Shown here: piece by piece, positions 1-8,785 of the stretch | Layout of the letters: every line of letters starts with the position of its first letter | Position numbering within the stretch: position 1 is the first letter of the stretch | Source: Pseudobowmanella zhangzhouensis | GTDB lineage: Bacteria > Pseudomonadota > Gammaproteobacteria > Enterobacterales > Alteromonadaceae | Length of the DNA stretch: 64,000 nucleotides | Reading direction: 5' to 3' | NCBI RefSeq assembly: GCF_042662685.1 | Contig: NZ_JBHSYO010000008.1 | Location: 310,001-374,000 of the forward strand | Position numbers and translations under genes: made by a program | The notes under the pieces: generated by a model | Database searches by the model: none | What the model saw: only the letters and a program-made list of their open reading frames with translations | What the model was told of the DNA's origin: nothing

Positions 1-924
1 TGCATCATCATTATTGGCACCCATTTGTGGCACATCGGCCAGCAGGACGCTGTGATAAATGCGGCTTAACTCCATGTAATCAGCCTGAGAGCGCGGACTG
101 TCGCACAGGGATTTAAATGTCAGCATCAATACCCCATCGGCATCACGGATAGTCGGAATGCCACGTTGGTTTATCTGAATCAAGCGCCCCTGCTCTCCGG
201 GTTCCGGAGCCAGTTGCTCAAAGTAGCGATGCAAATTGTCATTGGCGACCTTATCCAGCGGGCTATGGTATATCTCCGCCTGCTTGAGAGTTCGCAAACG
301 ATAGTCGATGCCACTGTCCACATTGACCACTTCACAATGTTGTTTAATCAAATCGATAGCAGGTAAGAATCGCGCACGCTGCAACCCATTACGGTAGAGC
401 TCATCCGGCACAATGTTTGATGTGGCAACCAACACGATGCCATTTTTAAACAGTTCTTCAAATAAGGTACCCAGAATCATGGCATCGGTGATATCACTGA
501 CAAAAAACTCATCAAAACAGATGATTCTGGCTTCGCGCTGTAATCGCTTTGCCACCACTTTAAGCGGATCCTGCTGACCCGCCAGGGTTTTTAACTCCGC
601 ATGCACACGGTGCATAAAGCGGTGAAAGTGCACGCGCATTTTATGTTCGATGGGCAAACTGGCAAAAAAAGTATCGACCAGATAGGTCTTACCCCGGCCG
701 ACGCCGCCCCAAAAATACAGGCCCTTTACTTCCTGTTGCGCATCATTACGTAATATCCAGCGGGTCAGTTTGGCCATTGCCCCGATCTCTTTCGGCTGCG
801 CCAACAGATCTTCATACAAGCGTTGCAGTTGAATCACTGCATTTTCCTGCGCTGGGTCATGGGAAAACCCATCCTGCTGAAGGTCTTGCTGATATTTTTG
901 CCAGGGGGACAGATGTGATGTCAT
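1..924 (-). CDS. zapE: ZapE, AFG1-like cell-division ATPase (cut by left edge)
   Basis: Read on the minus strand from an ATG at 924, the frame stays open to base 1, giving 308 codons with no stop, so the C-terminus lies outside the window. The translation has a P-loop (GGVGRGKT), a Walker B (IICFDEFFVSDI) and the downstream RARFLPAIDLI segment typical of the ZapE/AFG1 family (E. coli ZapE is about 375 residues). ZapE is a cytoplasmic ATPase that associates with the FtsZ ring and is needed for division under stress. It is divergent from zapG, and zapE-zapG-degQ-degS is the conserved gammaproteobacterial order. Family assignment is secure; the length cannot be judged. Confidence 0.93.
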   Translation of the reverse strand, partial: MTSHLSPWQKYQQDLQQDGFSHDPAQENAVIQLQRLYEDLLAQPKEIGAMAKLTRWILRNDAQQEVKGLYFWGGVGRGKTYLVDTFFASLPIEHKMRVHFHRFMHRVHAELKTLAGQQDPLKVVAKRLQREARIICFDEFFVSDITDAMILGTLFEELFKNGIVLVATSNIVPDELYRNGLQRARFLPAIDLIKQHCEVVNVDSGIDYRLRTLKQAEIYHSPLDKVANDNLHRYFEQLAPEPGEQGRLIQINQRGIPTIRDADGVLMLTFKSLCDSPRSQADYMELSRIYHSVLLADVPQMGANNDDA

Positions 925-1089
925 AGCGCCGTATTATGCTGTTGAATAATCTGAAAAATGCGACGTGCACGTCAGTCCACTTCGCCCTCTGGCAAAATGA
1001 TACTATGGGACGAAACATTTTCTAAAGGACTGACGCTAATTTCGTGTAACATTTAGCGCAGAAGCACAGTGAACAAGAGGTATTAATTC

Positions 1090-1518
1090 ATGGATTTCAT
1101 CGTTGGCCTACTGTTGTTAATTGGTGGTGGCATTATTGGCTTTTTTGCGGCACGACATTTTTATGCCCAAGGCGCGGCGACGTCGGACAATGAGGCCGGT
1201 GTTCGCGAGCAATTCCAGCTAGCCTCAGCGCAGCATCTGCGCGAGTCCCGTCTGCTGCTGGAAGCGGTGCAAAATCAGTGTGAAGCCCTGCGCGACCAGT
1301 TAGATGCATTTGAGTCCAGTGTGGCGGAACCCGCACAGGATGACAATGAGCCGAAACTGGCGTTTTTTGGCGATCAGGCCAGCGCATATTTGCGTTCTCA
1401 GCAACAAAAGGATGTACGGACGAAAGCCGTTCGCGATGACCAGCCATTGGATTACTCCGGACAAGGCTCAGGTTTGTTTACCGGCTCAAAAAAACAGCAA
1501 TCAAACGCAGCAGAGTAA
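1090..1518 (+). CDS. zapG: ZapG (YhcB/DUF1043), inner-membrane division and envelope protein
   Basis: This 142-residue protein has one N-terminal membrane helix (residues about 3-21, with an LLLIGGGIIGFF core) followed by a charged, coiled-coil-prone cytoplasmic part and a polar tail, the layout of YhcB/ZapG (about 132 residues in E. coli). In E. coli the protein links cell division, peptidoglycan and envelope synthesis. An AAGAGG ribosome site sits upstream of the ATG. Its place between zapE and degQ matches the conserved order and supports the call more than sequence motifs do, because the family has few invariant residues. Confidence 0.85.
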   Translation: MDFIVGLLLLIGGGIIGFFAARHFYAQGAATSDNEAGVREQFQLASAQHLRESRLLLEAVQNQCEALRDQLDAFESSVAEPAQDDNEPKLAFFGDQASAYLRSQQQKDVRTKAVRDDQPLDYSGQGSGLFTGSKKQQSNAAE

Positions 1519-1525
1519 ATCTGCG

Positions 1526-1554
1526 GGAACTTTCAGAACTTCACTCTGGTCATT
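1526..1554 (+). promoter_or_regulatory. Candidate sigma-E (RpoE) promoter of degQ
   Basis: GGAACTT at 1526-1532 is an exact match to the sigma-E -35 consensus. After a 16-base spacer comes GTCATT at 1549-1554, a partial match to the GTC-type -10. It lies about 80 bases before a DegP/DegQ protease gene, the classic RpoE target. The site is inferred from pattern and context only. Confidence 0.5.
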
Positions 1555-1580
1555 AGCCTGTCTGTTTGAAACTTTAAAAA

Positions 1581-1600
1581 TGCCCCTATATTCAGGGGCA
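1581..1600 (+). terminator. Hairpin between zapG and degQ
   Basis: TGCCCC and GGGGCA form a perfect 6-bp stem around an 8-base loop, but no T-run follows. It may be a weak terminator for zapG or, since it would lie inside the leader of a transcript from the sigma-E-like promoter, a structured degQ leader. Confidence 0.35.
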
Positions 1601-1631
1601 TAGCACAAACCAAAGCGGAGAATGATCAGGA

Positions 1632-2987
1632 ATGAAAAGTCGATTAATTTCCTTCGTGTCCAGCGTGGCACTGATTTCTACTATTAGTCTGTCCGCAACC
1701 GCGGCCATCCCATTTTTCGGCAATGATGACGAAAAGGTCCCGACTCTGGCACCTATGCTGGAGAAGACCTCACCTGCCGTTGTCAGCATCTCTGTGCAGG
1801 GCACCCAAGTGCAGCGTCAGCGTATACCTGAGATGTTCAAGTATTTCTTTGGCCCAAACATGCCGGAAGAGCAGGTACAGGAAAAACCTTTCCGCGGGCT
1901 TGGCTCTGGCGTCATCATTGATGCAGAGAAGGGCTATGTGGTCACCAATAACCACGTAGTCGATAACGCTAGCGAGATCCTCGTAAAATTGACTGACGGC
2001 CGCGAGTTCGAAGCGAAAAAGCTTGGCGCCGACGAGAAAAGTGATATTGCCCTGTTGCAAATCAGTGCAGAGAATCTGGTGGCGTTAAAAATCGCCAACT
2101 CGGACAAATTGCGCGTCGGCGATTTTGTCATTGCCATTGGTAATCCATTTGGTCTGGGGCAAACCGTCACGTCCGGGATTGTTTCGGCGCTGGGTCGCAG
2201 CGGTTTGAACATCGAAGGTTTTGAAGATTTTATTCAAACTGACGCGGCGATTAACCGCGGTAACTCAGGTGGTGCTCTGGTGGACCTGAAAGGCCAATTG
2301 GTTGGGATCAACACCGCGATTTTAGGCCCGGGCAATATTGGCATCGGCTTCGCCATTCCCGCCAATATGATGAAGTCACTGGTTGATCAGATTATTGAAT
2401 TTGGTGAGGTACGCCGTGGCCTGCTGGGTATTCGCGGCGGCAACCTGACGGGTGATTTGGCTCAGGCGATGAACGTGGATATTAATCAAGGCGCCTTCGT
2501 GAACGAGGTCACGCCAGATTCAGCCGCAGACAAAGCCGGTATCGTGGCCGGAGATGTGATTGTAGGCATTAACGGTAAACGCATCAGCACCTTCAATGAG
2601 CTCAGCGCCAAAGTCGCTACTGCCGGCGCAGGTTCTAAAGTAGATTTGACCGTGGTGCGCGAAGGCAAAGAAATGCACGTAACCGCAACCTTGGGCGATT
2701 ATGTGCAAGCCAATGTAGCGGCCACTGAGATGCACCCGGCACTGCAGGGGGCGACACTAAGTAATGGCGAAACCCCCAAAGGGCAAAAAGGTGTGATCGT
2801 CGGTGAGGTTGAACCTCGCTCGCCAGCTGCGATGTATGGCCTGGAAAAAGACGATGTGATTGTTGGCGTAAATCGCAAGCGGGTGGAAAACCTGGCCGAG
2901 ATGCGCGCTCAAATCGGCAGTGAAGATCGGGTATTTACCCTGAACGTCAAACGTGGTGAGCGTTCCGTCTTCCTGGTAATTCGTTAA
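1632..2987 (+). CDS. degQ: Periplasmic Do-family serine protease/chaperone (DegQ/DegP type)
   Basis: This 451-residue protein has a signal peptide (cleavage probably after ATA near residue 24), a trypsin-like domain with triad H108 (in TNNHVVDNA), D138 (in KSDIALL) and S212 (in GNSGGALV), then two PDZ domains (about 255-345 and 365-450). HtrA proteases degrade or refold misfolded exported proteins. The short N-terminal LA loop and the length near 450 fit DegQ better than DegP, but one enzyme may serve both roles here. The ATG follows an AGGA ribosome site. It is followed by degS; a sigma-E-like promoter and a hairpin precede it. Confidence 0.93.
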   Translation: MKSRLISFVSSVALISTISLSATAAIPFFGNDDEKVPTLAPMLEKTSPAVVSISVQGTQVQRQRIPEMFKYFFGPNMPEEQVQEKPFRGLGSGVIIDAEKGYVVTNNHVVDNASEILVKLTDGREFEAKKLGADEKSDIALLQISAENLVALKIANSDKLRVGDFVIAIGNPFGLGQTVTSGIVSALGRSGLNIEGFEDFIQTDAAINRGNSGGALVDLKGQLVGINTAILGPGNIGIGFAIPANMMKSLVDQIIEFGEVRRGLLGIRGGNLTGDLAQAMNVDINQGAFVNEVTPDSAADKAGIVAGDVIVGINGKRISTFNELSAKVATAGAGSKVDLTVVREGKEMHVTATLGDYVQANVAATEMHPALQGATLSNGETPKGQKGVIVGEVEPRSPAAMYGLEKDDVIVGVNRKRVENLAEMRAQIGSEDRVFTLNVKRGERSVFLVIR

Positions 2988-3028
2988 GCGCGACTTCCGT
3001 CGGGTAAACCGCGCTATCATCTGAACAT

Positions 3029-3052
3029 ATGGGGTGCTATTCTGTGCCCCAT
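3029..3052 (+). terminator. Hairpin between degQ and degS
   Basis: ATGGGG pairs with CCCCAT, extendable by two wobble pairs and a C-G pair around a TATTCT loop. The tail is TGTTGTTT, a modest U-tract, so it could end degQ transcription partly or entirely before degS. Confidence 0.4.
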
Positions 3053-3073
3053 TGTTGTTTATAAATCTCTGAT

Positions 3074-4171
3074 GTGAAAGCCAATACCTTTGTCTCCTTC
3101 CTGCTGAAATCCATTCTTATGGGCCTGATTCTGTCAGGTGTGTTGCTGTTTTTGGTACCCCAGTTACGCCAGAGTAATGGTCAGCAATGGAGTATGTTCA
3201 GCACTGGTCAATCGGCCTCAGATCGGGTCAGCTTTCATCATGCGGTGCGGTCCGCCGCCCCCGCTGTGGTCGATATTTTCAGTAAAAGTATTCAAAGCTC
3301 TCCTGTTAGCTATGGTGCAGCTGAAATCCGTAACTCACTGGGTTCTGGCGTGATCATGCGCGAGGATGGCTACATTGTGACCTGCTATCACGTTATTCAG
3401 GACGCTGAGCGGATTTTGGTACGTCTGTATGACGGACGGGTTCTGGAAGCTCAGGTTGTTGGTGCCGACCGGCCGACTGATTTAGCGGTATTAAAAGTTG
3501 AAGAGGGAAATTTGCCGGTTGTTGCGCAAACGGACAATCCGGATATTCAGGTTGGCGATGTCGTGTTAGCTATTGGTAACCCGTTAAATCTTGGGCAAAA
3601 CGTCACACAAGGCATCGTCAGTGCCAGTGGCCGTGCCGGAATGAGTAACGTGGTTGGTTCACGCTACGTGGACTACATCCGTATGGATGCGGTGTTGAAT
3701 GAAGGCAATTCCGGCGGTGCATTGATTGACTCAAACGGCATATTGGTAGGCATCAATAACGCAGTGTTTAAGACCCGCGATAATCAGGGAAGGATCAGCA
3801 GCGTCGCTGGCGTTTATTTCGCGGTTCCTTACGAGCTGGCCAAAAAGGTAATGGATTCACTGATTGCCAACGGCCGGGTTATCCGCGGATTCCTTGGTAT
3901 CACGGGTGTTGAGCCACGGGATCAGGAAGGCAAAATTCAAATCGAAGGGATTTATGTCACTGACGTCGATCCACTTGGCCCGGCGGCACAAGCCGGTATT
4001 CAGGCACAGGATGTATTAACCCGGGTTAATAATCAGCCCATCGCCAATATCTACCAAGTGTTAGATATCGTGGCGGAATCTGCGCCTGGCACTGTCATCA
4101 CTTTTCAGATATTAAGAGCTAACCGAACACTGAGTGTGGCAGTGACTCTTGGAGAAATGAAAGCCAGCTAA
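3074..4171 (+). CDS. degS: DegS, membrane-anchored site-1 protease of the sigma-E pathway
   Basis: This 365-residue protein has an uncleaved N-terminal membrane anchor (residues about 9-29), a protease domain with triad H106 (in TCYHVIQDA), D136 and S213 (in GNSGGAL), and a single PDZ domain (about 265-355). One PDZ and a membrane anchor separate DegS from DegQ. In E. coli DegS senses unfolded porin C-termini through its PDZ and makes the first cut in RseA, releasing sigma-E. The start is GTG; the ATG two bases earlier is out of frame and runs straight into TGA. A terminator overlaps its 3' end. Confidence 0.93.
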   Translation: MKANTFVSFLLKSILMGLILSGVLLFLVPQLRQSNGQQWSMFSTGQSASDRVSFHHAVRSAAPAVVDIFSKSIQSSPVSYGAAEIRNSLGSGVIMREDGYIVTCYHVIQDAERILVRLYDGRVLEAQVVGADRPTDLAVLKVEEGNLPVVAQTDNPDIQVGDVVLAIGNPLNLGQNVTQGIVSASGRAGMSNVVGSRYVDYIRMDAVLNEGNSGGALIDSNGILVGINNAVFKTRDNQGRISSVAGVYFAVPYELAKKVMDSLIANGRVIRGFLGITGVEPRDQEGKIQIEGIYVTDVDPLGPAAQAGIQAQDVLTRVNNQPIANIYQVLDIVAESAPGTVITFQILRANRTLSVAVTLGEMKAS

Positions 4172-4185
4172 ACGCTGGCTTTTTT
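4162..4185 (+). terminator. Rho-independent terminator of degS
   Basis: AGCCAGC and GCTGGCT form a 7-bp stem with loop TAAAC, followed by five Ts. The loop contains the degS stop codon, so the terminator overlaps the coding end. It sits between the convergent degS and murA genes. Confidence 0.85.
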
Positions 4186-4187
4186 GA

Positions 4188-5450
4188 TTATCCGTTAACG
4201 CGGGTAATTGACGCTCCGAGCGCATTAAGTTTATTTTCAATCTGCTCATAGCCACGGTCCAGGTGATAAATGCGGTCAACCACCGTATCCCCTTTGGCCA
4301 CCAGACCTGCTATCACCAAGCTGGCAGAGGCGCGTAGATCCGTGGCCATCACCTGAGCGCCACTGAGCTTTGACGAGCCGCGACACACAGCACTGTTATT
4401 TTCCAGATCAATTTTTGCACCCATGCGCTGTAACTCAGGTACATGCATGAAGCGATTTTCAAAGATGTTCTCAGTGACAACACCTGTGCCTTCGGCAACG
4501 CAATTTAGTGCAACAAACTGAGCCTGCATATCGGTAGGAAAACCCGGATGTGGCGCAGTTTTAATATTCACGCTGTGTAATGCCCGGCCCTGCATGTTCA
4601 GTTCGATCCAGTCATCACCGCAAGTTACCTCAGCACCGGCTTCACGTAATTTGCTCAACACCGCATCCATGGTATCGGGTGCGGCATTGGTGCAACGTAC
4701 CTTGCCACCTGTCATGGCAGCCGCAACCAGGAAGGTGCCAGTTTCGATGCGATCCGGTAGCACCGCATAATCACAGCCACTTAGCTTTTCAACACCATGG
4801 ATAATGATTTTATCGCTGCCGGCATGGCGGATATCTGCGCCCATTTGATTCAGACAGTTAGCTAAATCAACGATTTCGGGTTCGCGGGCGGCATTTTCCA
4901 GTTCAGTGACGCCCTCCGCTAACGCTGCGGCCATCATCAGGTTTTCTGTTGCGCCGACGCTCACAGTATCCATAAAGATCCGGGTGCCTTGCAAACGCCC
5001 ATCGCAACGCGCTTTGATATATCCATTTTCCACATCGATGACTGCGCCCATTTGCTGCAGACCATTGATATGTAAGTCAACCGGCCGTGCGCCAATCGCA
5101 CAACCACCCGGCAGAGATACCTCGGCCTCACCGAAGCGTGCCAACAGTGGCCCCAATACCAGAATCGACGCACGCATGGTTTTGACCAACTCGTATGACG
5201 CCGTGCGACTGCTAAGCGTGCCTGCGTGGATCTGAATACTCTCAGGGTCCAGTTGAATAACTTCTGCGCCTAACTCACTTAGCAGACGTGAGGTAGTTAT
5301 AATATCGCGCAGTCGCGGGACATTGCGGAAAATGCAGGGTTCCGGACTCAATAAACTGGCAAATAACAACGGCAATGCCGCATTTTTCGCACCGGAAATA
5401 CGCACATCACCGTTTAGGCAGGTACCACCCTGAATAACTAATTTTTCCAC
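4188..5450 (-). CDS. murA: MurA, UDP-N-acetylglucosamine 1-carboxyvinyltransferase
   Basis: This 420-residue cytoplasmic enzyme transfers enolpyruvate from PEP to UDP-GlcNAc, the first committed step of peptidoglycan synthesis. Visible marks are K22 in GAKNAALPLLF and the catalytic loop PGGCAIGARPVDLH with C117, the cysteine alkylated by fosfomycin. Length equals the usual 419-420. The start is GTG at 5450, three bases after the ibaG stop, with GGGAG seven bases upstream; an ATG overlapping the ibaG stop is out of frame. It is the last gene of the mla-ibaG-murA operon, as in E. coli. Confidence 0.97.
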   Translation of the reverse strand: MEKLVIQGGTCLNGDVRISGAKNAALPLLFASLLSPEPCIFRNVPRLRDIITTSRLLSELGAEVIQLDPESIQIHAGTLSSRTASYELVKTMRASILVLGPLLARFGEAEVSLPGGCAIGARPVDLHINGLQQMGAVIDVENGYIKARCDGRLQGTRIFMDTVSVGATENLMMAAALAEGVTELENAAREPEIVDLANCLNQMGADIRHAGSDKIIIHGVEKLSGCDYAVLPDRIETGTFLVAAAMTGGKVRCTNAAPDTMDAVLSKLREAGAEVTCGDDWIELNMQGRALHSVNIKTAPHPGFPTDMQAQFVALNCVAEGTGVVTENIFENRFMHVPELQRMGAKIDLENNSAVCRGSSKLSGAQVMATDLRASASLVIAGLVAKGDTVVDRIYHLDRGYEQIENKLNALGASITRVNG

Positions 5451-5453
5451 CCA

Positions 5454-5714
5454 TTAACTCCCGGGCTGATTGAACAAACGCTCTCGACGCCATTGATCCG
5501 GCGTGAAGGTTTTAATTGAAAGTGCATGCAAACTACCATCTGCAATCACACTATTCAAAGGCTGGTAAACCATTTGCTGTTTTTTCACACGGCTCACACC
5601 GTCAAAACATTCACCAACCGCAATAACCTGAAAATGTGAACCGTCGCCGGTCACAATGAGTTCATCCAGTGGAAGCGCTTCGTTCAGCAGCGTTTTTATT
5701 GTTTCAATTTGCAT
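5454..5714 (-). CDS. ibaG: IbaG, BolA-family protein
   Basis: This 86-residue protein of the BolA/YrbA family has the core DGSHFQVIAVGECFDGVSRVKKQQMVY, here broken into its recognisable parts: DGSHFQV, the cysteine in GECFDG, and the RVKKQQMVY helix. E. coli IbaG (about 84 residues) is acid-induced and binds Fe-S clusters with monothiol glutaredoxins. Position between mlaB and murA is conserved. Three bases separate it from the GTG of murA, so translation is probably coupled. Confidence 0.9.
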   Translation of the reverse strand: MQIETIKTLLNEALPLDELIVTGDGSHFQVIAVGECFDGVSRVKKQQMVYQPLNSVIADGSLHALSIKTFTPDQWRRERLFNQPGS

Positions 5715-5744
5715 AAGGAAGTAATGGCTGAAAATAACAGCTGA

Positions 5745-6041
5745 TTATTGTACCTGTAAAAGGTCTTCAACGTTGCTGATTTTTGCCAGACTGGTGAGTC
5801 TTTCCGGAATGGCGCTAAAGTACAGTGCCACATTGCTGGCACGGGCAACCCCGACCAGATGAATCAGCCAGGCCAGGCCAGCGGTATCAATATTGTCGAC
5901 CCCGGATAAATCCAGAGTCAGCGCGTCTTTACTGCGCTGGGCAACGGTAGCAAAATCAGGCCAGGCATTGGCCACTTGTTGGTGGGTCAGCGCGCCGACT
6001 AATTCGGCGCGGTTGTTATTCAGATTGATCGTTAACGACAT
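5745..6041 (-). CDS. mlaB: MlaB, STAS-domain subunit of the Mla lipid transporter
   Basis: This 98-residue STAS protein has the typical strand-helix segment LTLDLSGVDNIDTAGLAWL around the conserved D-T-A-G turn. MlaB binds the ATPase MlaF on the cytoplasmic face and stabilises the MlaFEDB complex that moves phospholipids between inner and outer membrane. The start codon overlaps the mlaC stop by one base (TAATG), which implies translational coupling. Confidence 0.9.
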   Translation of the reverse strand: MSLTINLNNNRAELVGALTHQQVANAWPDFATVAQRSKDALTLDLSGVDNIDTAGLAWLIHLVGVARASNVALYFSAIPERLTSLAKISNVEDLLQVQ

Positions 6042-6679
6042 TAAAGTTTTTTCTCAGGCAGGGTAATGGATTCTGCGTTTTTCTCTTTCAACATTTTAAT
6101 CACAGCATCAATGCCGTCTTTACCCAAAATCCCTTCCAGTTCACTGCGCTTTGCCGACAACAGACTGGTACCTTCAGCAACCATATCATAGGCTGCCCAT
6201 TCTTCTGTTTTGTCGTTTTTGCGCACTTTAAACGCAATTTTAATATCTGGTCGTCCCGGCTCCTGAATCAATGCCCGTACGGTTACATTGGAGTCATCTT
6301 CTACATCCTGCGCGGGCTGGAATACGACTTTTTGATTGTCGTATTGCGCCAATACCGTGGCATAGGTGTTAATCAGGTAATCGCGGAATTCCTGCATGTA
6401 CTCAGGAATTTTTTCTCGTGGCGTTTGACCAAAATAACGGCCCAGCACTTTTAATGCAGCGTACTTGTAATCGATATAAGGCAGCAGTTCTTCGTTCATG
6501 ATCACGCGCAGATGATTCGGATCCTTTTGGATCAACGCCTGCTCATCATGTAAACGGGCAAAGGTACGCTCACCCGCTTCTTTGACCATATCGTAGGGGT
6601 TGCTGCGATCAACCGCGGCGGCGTTGAACGACAACGCGCTACCAACCAGTAACACAACACCAATTACTTTTTTAAACAT
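6041..6679 (-). CDS. mlaC: MlaC, periplasmic phospholipid-binding shuttle
   Basis: This 212-residue protein has a signal peptide ending near FNAAAVDRSNPY and the MlaC/Ttg2D fold sequence, including YIDYKYAALKVLGRYF and VRKNDKTEEWAAYDMV. MlaC carries phospholipids across the periplasm between the MlaA-OmpC complex in the outer membrane and MlaD. Length is close to the E. coli protein (211). mlaA is not in this window. Confidence 0.94.
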   Translation of the reverse strand: MFKKVIGVVLLVGSALSFNAAAVDRSNPYDMVKEAGERTFARLHDEQALIQKDPNHLRVIMNEELLPYIDYKYAALKVLGRYFGQTPREKIPEYMQEFRDYLINTYATVLAQYDNQKVVFQPAQDVEDDSNVTVRALIQEPGRPDIKIAFKVRKNDKTEEWAAYDMVAEGTSLLSAKRSELEGILGKDGIDAVIKMLKEKNAESITLPEKKL

Positions 6680-6725
6680 ACATTTACCTTAACTGTATTA
6701 ATTCCTGTGTGTCGTTATCTCACAC

Positions 6726-7193
6726 TTAATCTTTATTTTTGCTGAACAAGAACTGCCCGATCAAATCTTCCAGCACCAGTGCCGACTTGGTGTCTTCGAC
6801 AAAATCACCGTCTTTAAGGGTGCCAATACCGTCGAATGAAAACCCTGGCTGCAAACCAATATATTGTTCACCCAACAAACCCGAGGTCAAAATCGCCACG
6901 GAACTGGTTTCCGGGAAGTCCTGATACTTGGTCGAAATATCCAGCGTCACAACCGGCGTAAAATTCTTTTTGTCGAGACTGATATCTGCCACCCGGCCAA
7001 TCACTACTCCGCCCACTTTCACTGCCGAACGCACTTTTAATCCGCCAATATTGTCGAATTTCGCTTTCAGCTGATAGGTTTCCTGATCACCGCTAATGCC
7101 CTGATTAGCTACATACAAGGACAACATCAGACCCGCTGCGATAGCCACCGCCACGAACAGGCCCACCAATAATTCAATTTTGCGCGATAACAT
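6726..7193 (-). CDS. mlaD: MlaD, MCE-domain periplasmic ring subunit
   Basis: This 155-residue protein has an N-terminal membrane helix (residues about 8-27) and one MCE domain (about 38-120, with the FDNIGGLKVRSAVKVGGV signature and LLGEQYIGL). MlaD forms a hexameric ring on MlaE through which lipid passes. E. coli MlaD is longer (183), mostly in its C-terminal tail. It is separated from mlaE by about 15 bases and from mlaC by about 46. Confidence 0.94.
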   Translation of the reverse strand: MLSRKIELLVGLFVAVAIAAGLMLSLYVANQGISGDQETYQLKAKFDNIGGLKVRSAVKVGGVVIGRVADISLDKKNFTPVVTLDISTKYQDFPETSSVAILTSGLLGEQYIGLQPGFSFDGIGTLKDGDFVEDTKSALVLEDLIGQFLFSKNKD

Positions 7194-7208
7194 CTGCGAT
7201 TCGCTCCC

Positions 7209-7988
7209 TTAAAGTCCGAACATAAGTGCGGTTAAAATAAAATCCAGTCCCAATACTGCCAAGGATGAGTGCACTACCGTTTTGGTGGTGGCGGCACTGA
7301 TACCCTCTGAAGTTGGCTCACAGTCATAACCGTTAAATACCGCAATCCAGGTCACCACCGCTGCAAAGACCAAACTTTTAATAAAACCATTCACCACATC
7401 CTGATGAAATTCTACTGAGGCCTGCATAACTGACCAGTAACTGCCCTGATCCACACCTAACCAGTCAACACCGACAAACTTGCCGCCAAGGATACCAATT
7501 GCACTAAAAATCAGCGCCAGCATCGGCATGGTTAACACGCCAGCCCAAAAACGCGGGGCAATGATACGGCGGAGTGGATCAATGGCCATCATCTCCAGGC
7601 TGCTAAGCTGCTCGGTAGCCTTCATCAGGCCAATTTCAGCGGTTAACGCTGAGCCTGCGCGACCGGCAAACAAAAGTGCGGTCACGACCGGGCCCAACTC
7701 ACGGAGCAGAGAAAGCGCGACCATTGGGCCGAGGCTGTCTTCCGCGCCATAATCAATCAGCACCGTATAGCTTTGTAACGCCATTACCATGCCAATAAAT
7801 AAGCCAGATACCGCTACAATCAAAAATGACTGCACACCCACTACGTACATCTGACGGATTAGTAGTGGGGTGTTTTTAACCGGTTGAGGAACCGCGATAA
7901 TGGCGCCCCATATTAATTGCGCTGCGCGCCCAAGCGTACTGATGCGGTCTATCGCGTTACGCCCCAAATGAACCAGGCTTTGCATCAT
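7209..7988 (-). CDS. mlaE: MlaE, permease of the Mla ABC lipid transporter
   Basis: This 259-residue protein of the MlaE/YrbE permease family has several membrane helices and the family signatures LRELGPVVTALLFAGRAGSA and EQLSSLEMMAIDPLRR. It forms the transmembrane core of the MlaFEDB complex. Length matches E. coli (260). Its ATG overlaps the mlaF stop by four bases (ATGA). Confidence 0.96.
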   Translation of the reverse strand: MMQSLVHLGRNAIDRISTLGRAAQLIWGAIIAVPQPVKNTPLLIRQMYVVGVQSFLIVAVSGLFIGMVMALQSYTVLIDYGAEDSLGPMVALSLLRELGPVVTALLFAGRAGSALTAEIGLMKATEQLSSLEMMAIDPLRRIIAPRFWAGVLTMPMLALIFSAIGILGGKFVGVDWLGVDQGSYWSVMQASVEFHQDVVNGFIKSLVFAAVVTWIAVFNGYDCEPTSEGISAATTKTVVHSSLAVLGLDFILTALMFGL

Positions 7989-8785
7989 TTACACCCCTGT
8001 AATAATTCGTCCTGCAGCGGTTTCGCAGCATAGTGGAAAGGCACAGGACCATCTGCGGCACCATTCAAAAACTGTTGCACCAGCGGTGAGTCGCTGGCGC
8101 GAATTTGTTCGGGCGTGCCCTCGCCGATAACCTTTTTATCCGCAATAATGTAAGCGTAATCAGCAATTTGCATCACTTCATCGACATCGTGTGTTACCAC
8201 GATACTAGTCAGATTCAATGCGTTATTCAGTTCGCGAATCAATTTAACCAAGACCCCCATGGAGATGGGATCCTGCCCCGCAAACGGCTCATCATACATA
8301 ATTAGCTTGGGATCCAGCGCAATCGCTCTGGCCAGTGCCGCACGACGTGCCATACCGCCAGACAGTTCAGATGGCATTAGCCCGGCAGCGCCTCTTAGGC
8401 CCACCGCCTGCAATTTCACTAACACCACAAGCCGTATTAAATGCTCTGGTAACTTAGTGTGTTCGCGCAAAGGATAAGCAACGTTGTCGAATACATTGAT
8501 GTCAGTAAACAACGCGCCGCTTTGGAACAGCATGCCCATATCACGGCGCGCTTTATAAAGCTGCGAACGATTCATGCTAACGATCGACTTATCCTGAAAA
8601 CGAATATCGCCACTGTCGGGTTTTAACTGACCACCAATCAATCTCAGCAAGGTCGTTTTACCGATACCACTGGGGCCCATAATGGCCGTCGTTTTACCCT
8701 GTTCAAACCGCATCGAGATGTTTTCGTAAATGATGCGTTCGCCACGACGAAACGTCAGGTTGTCTACTTCAACCAGATTTTGCAT
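7985..8785 (-). CDS. mlaF: MlaF, ATPase of the Mla lipid transporter
   Basis: From the ATG at 8785 the product is 266 residues, close to E. coli MlaF (269). It has Walker A GPSGIGKTT, signature ELSGGMARR, Walker B LIMYDEPFAGQDP and the switch histidine in VVTHDVDE. A TTG at 8824 would add 13 residues but has no better ribosome site and breaks the usual MlaF start (M-x-NLVEV), so the internal ATG is preferred. This is the first gene of the leftward mlaFEDCB-ibaG-murA operon, divergent from kdsD. Confidence 0.95.
   Translation of the reverse strand: MQNLVEVDNLTFRRGERIIYENISMRFEQGKTTAIMGPSGIGKTTLLRLIGGQLKPDSGDIRFQDKSIVSMNRSQLYKARRDMGMLFQSGALFTDINVFDNVAYPLREHTKLPEHLIRLVVLVKLQAVGLRGAAGLMPSELSGGMARRAALARAIALDPKLIMYDEPFAGQDPISMGVLVKLIRELNNALNLTSIVVTHDVDEVMQIADYAYIIADKKVIGEGTPEQIRASDSPLVQQFLNGAADGPVPFHYAAKPLQDELLQGCK

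Noticed and set aside
166..366. Short plus-strand frame near the left edge
   Set aside because: It lies antisense inside zapE, whose minus-strand reading has Walker A and B motifs.
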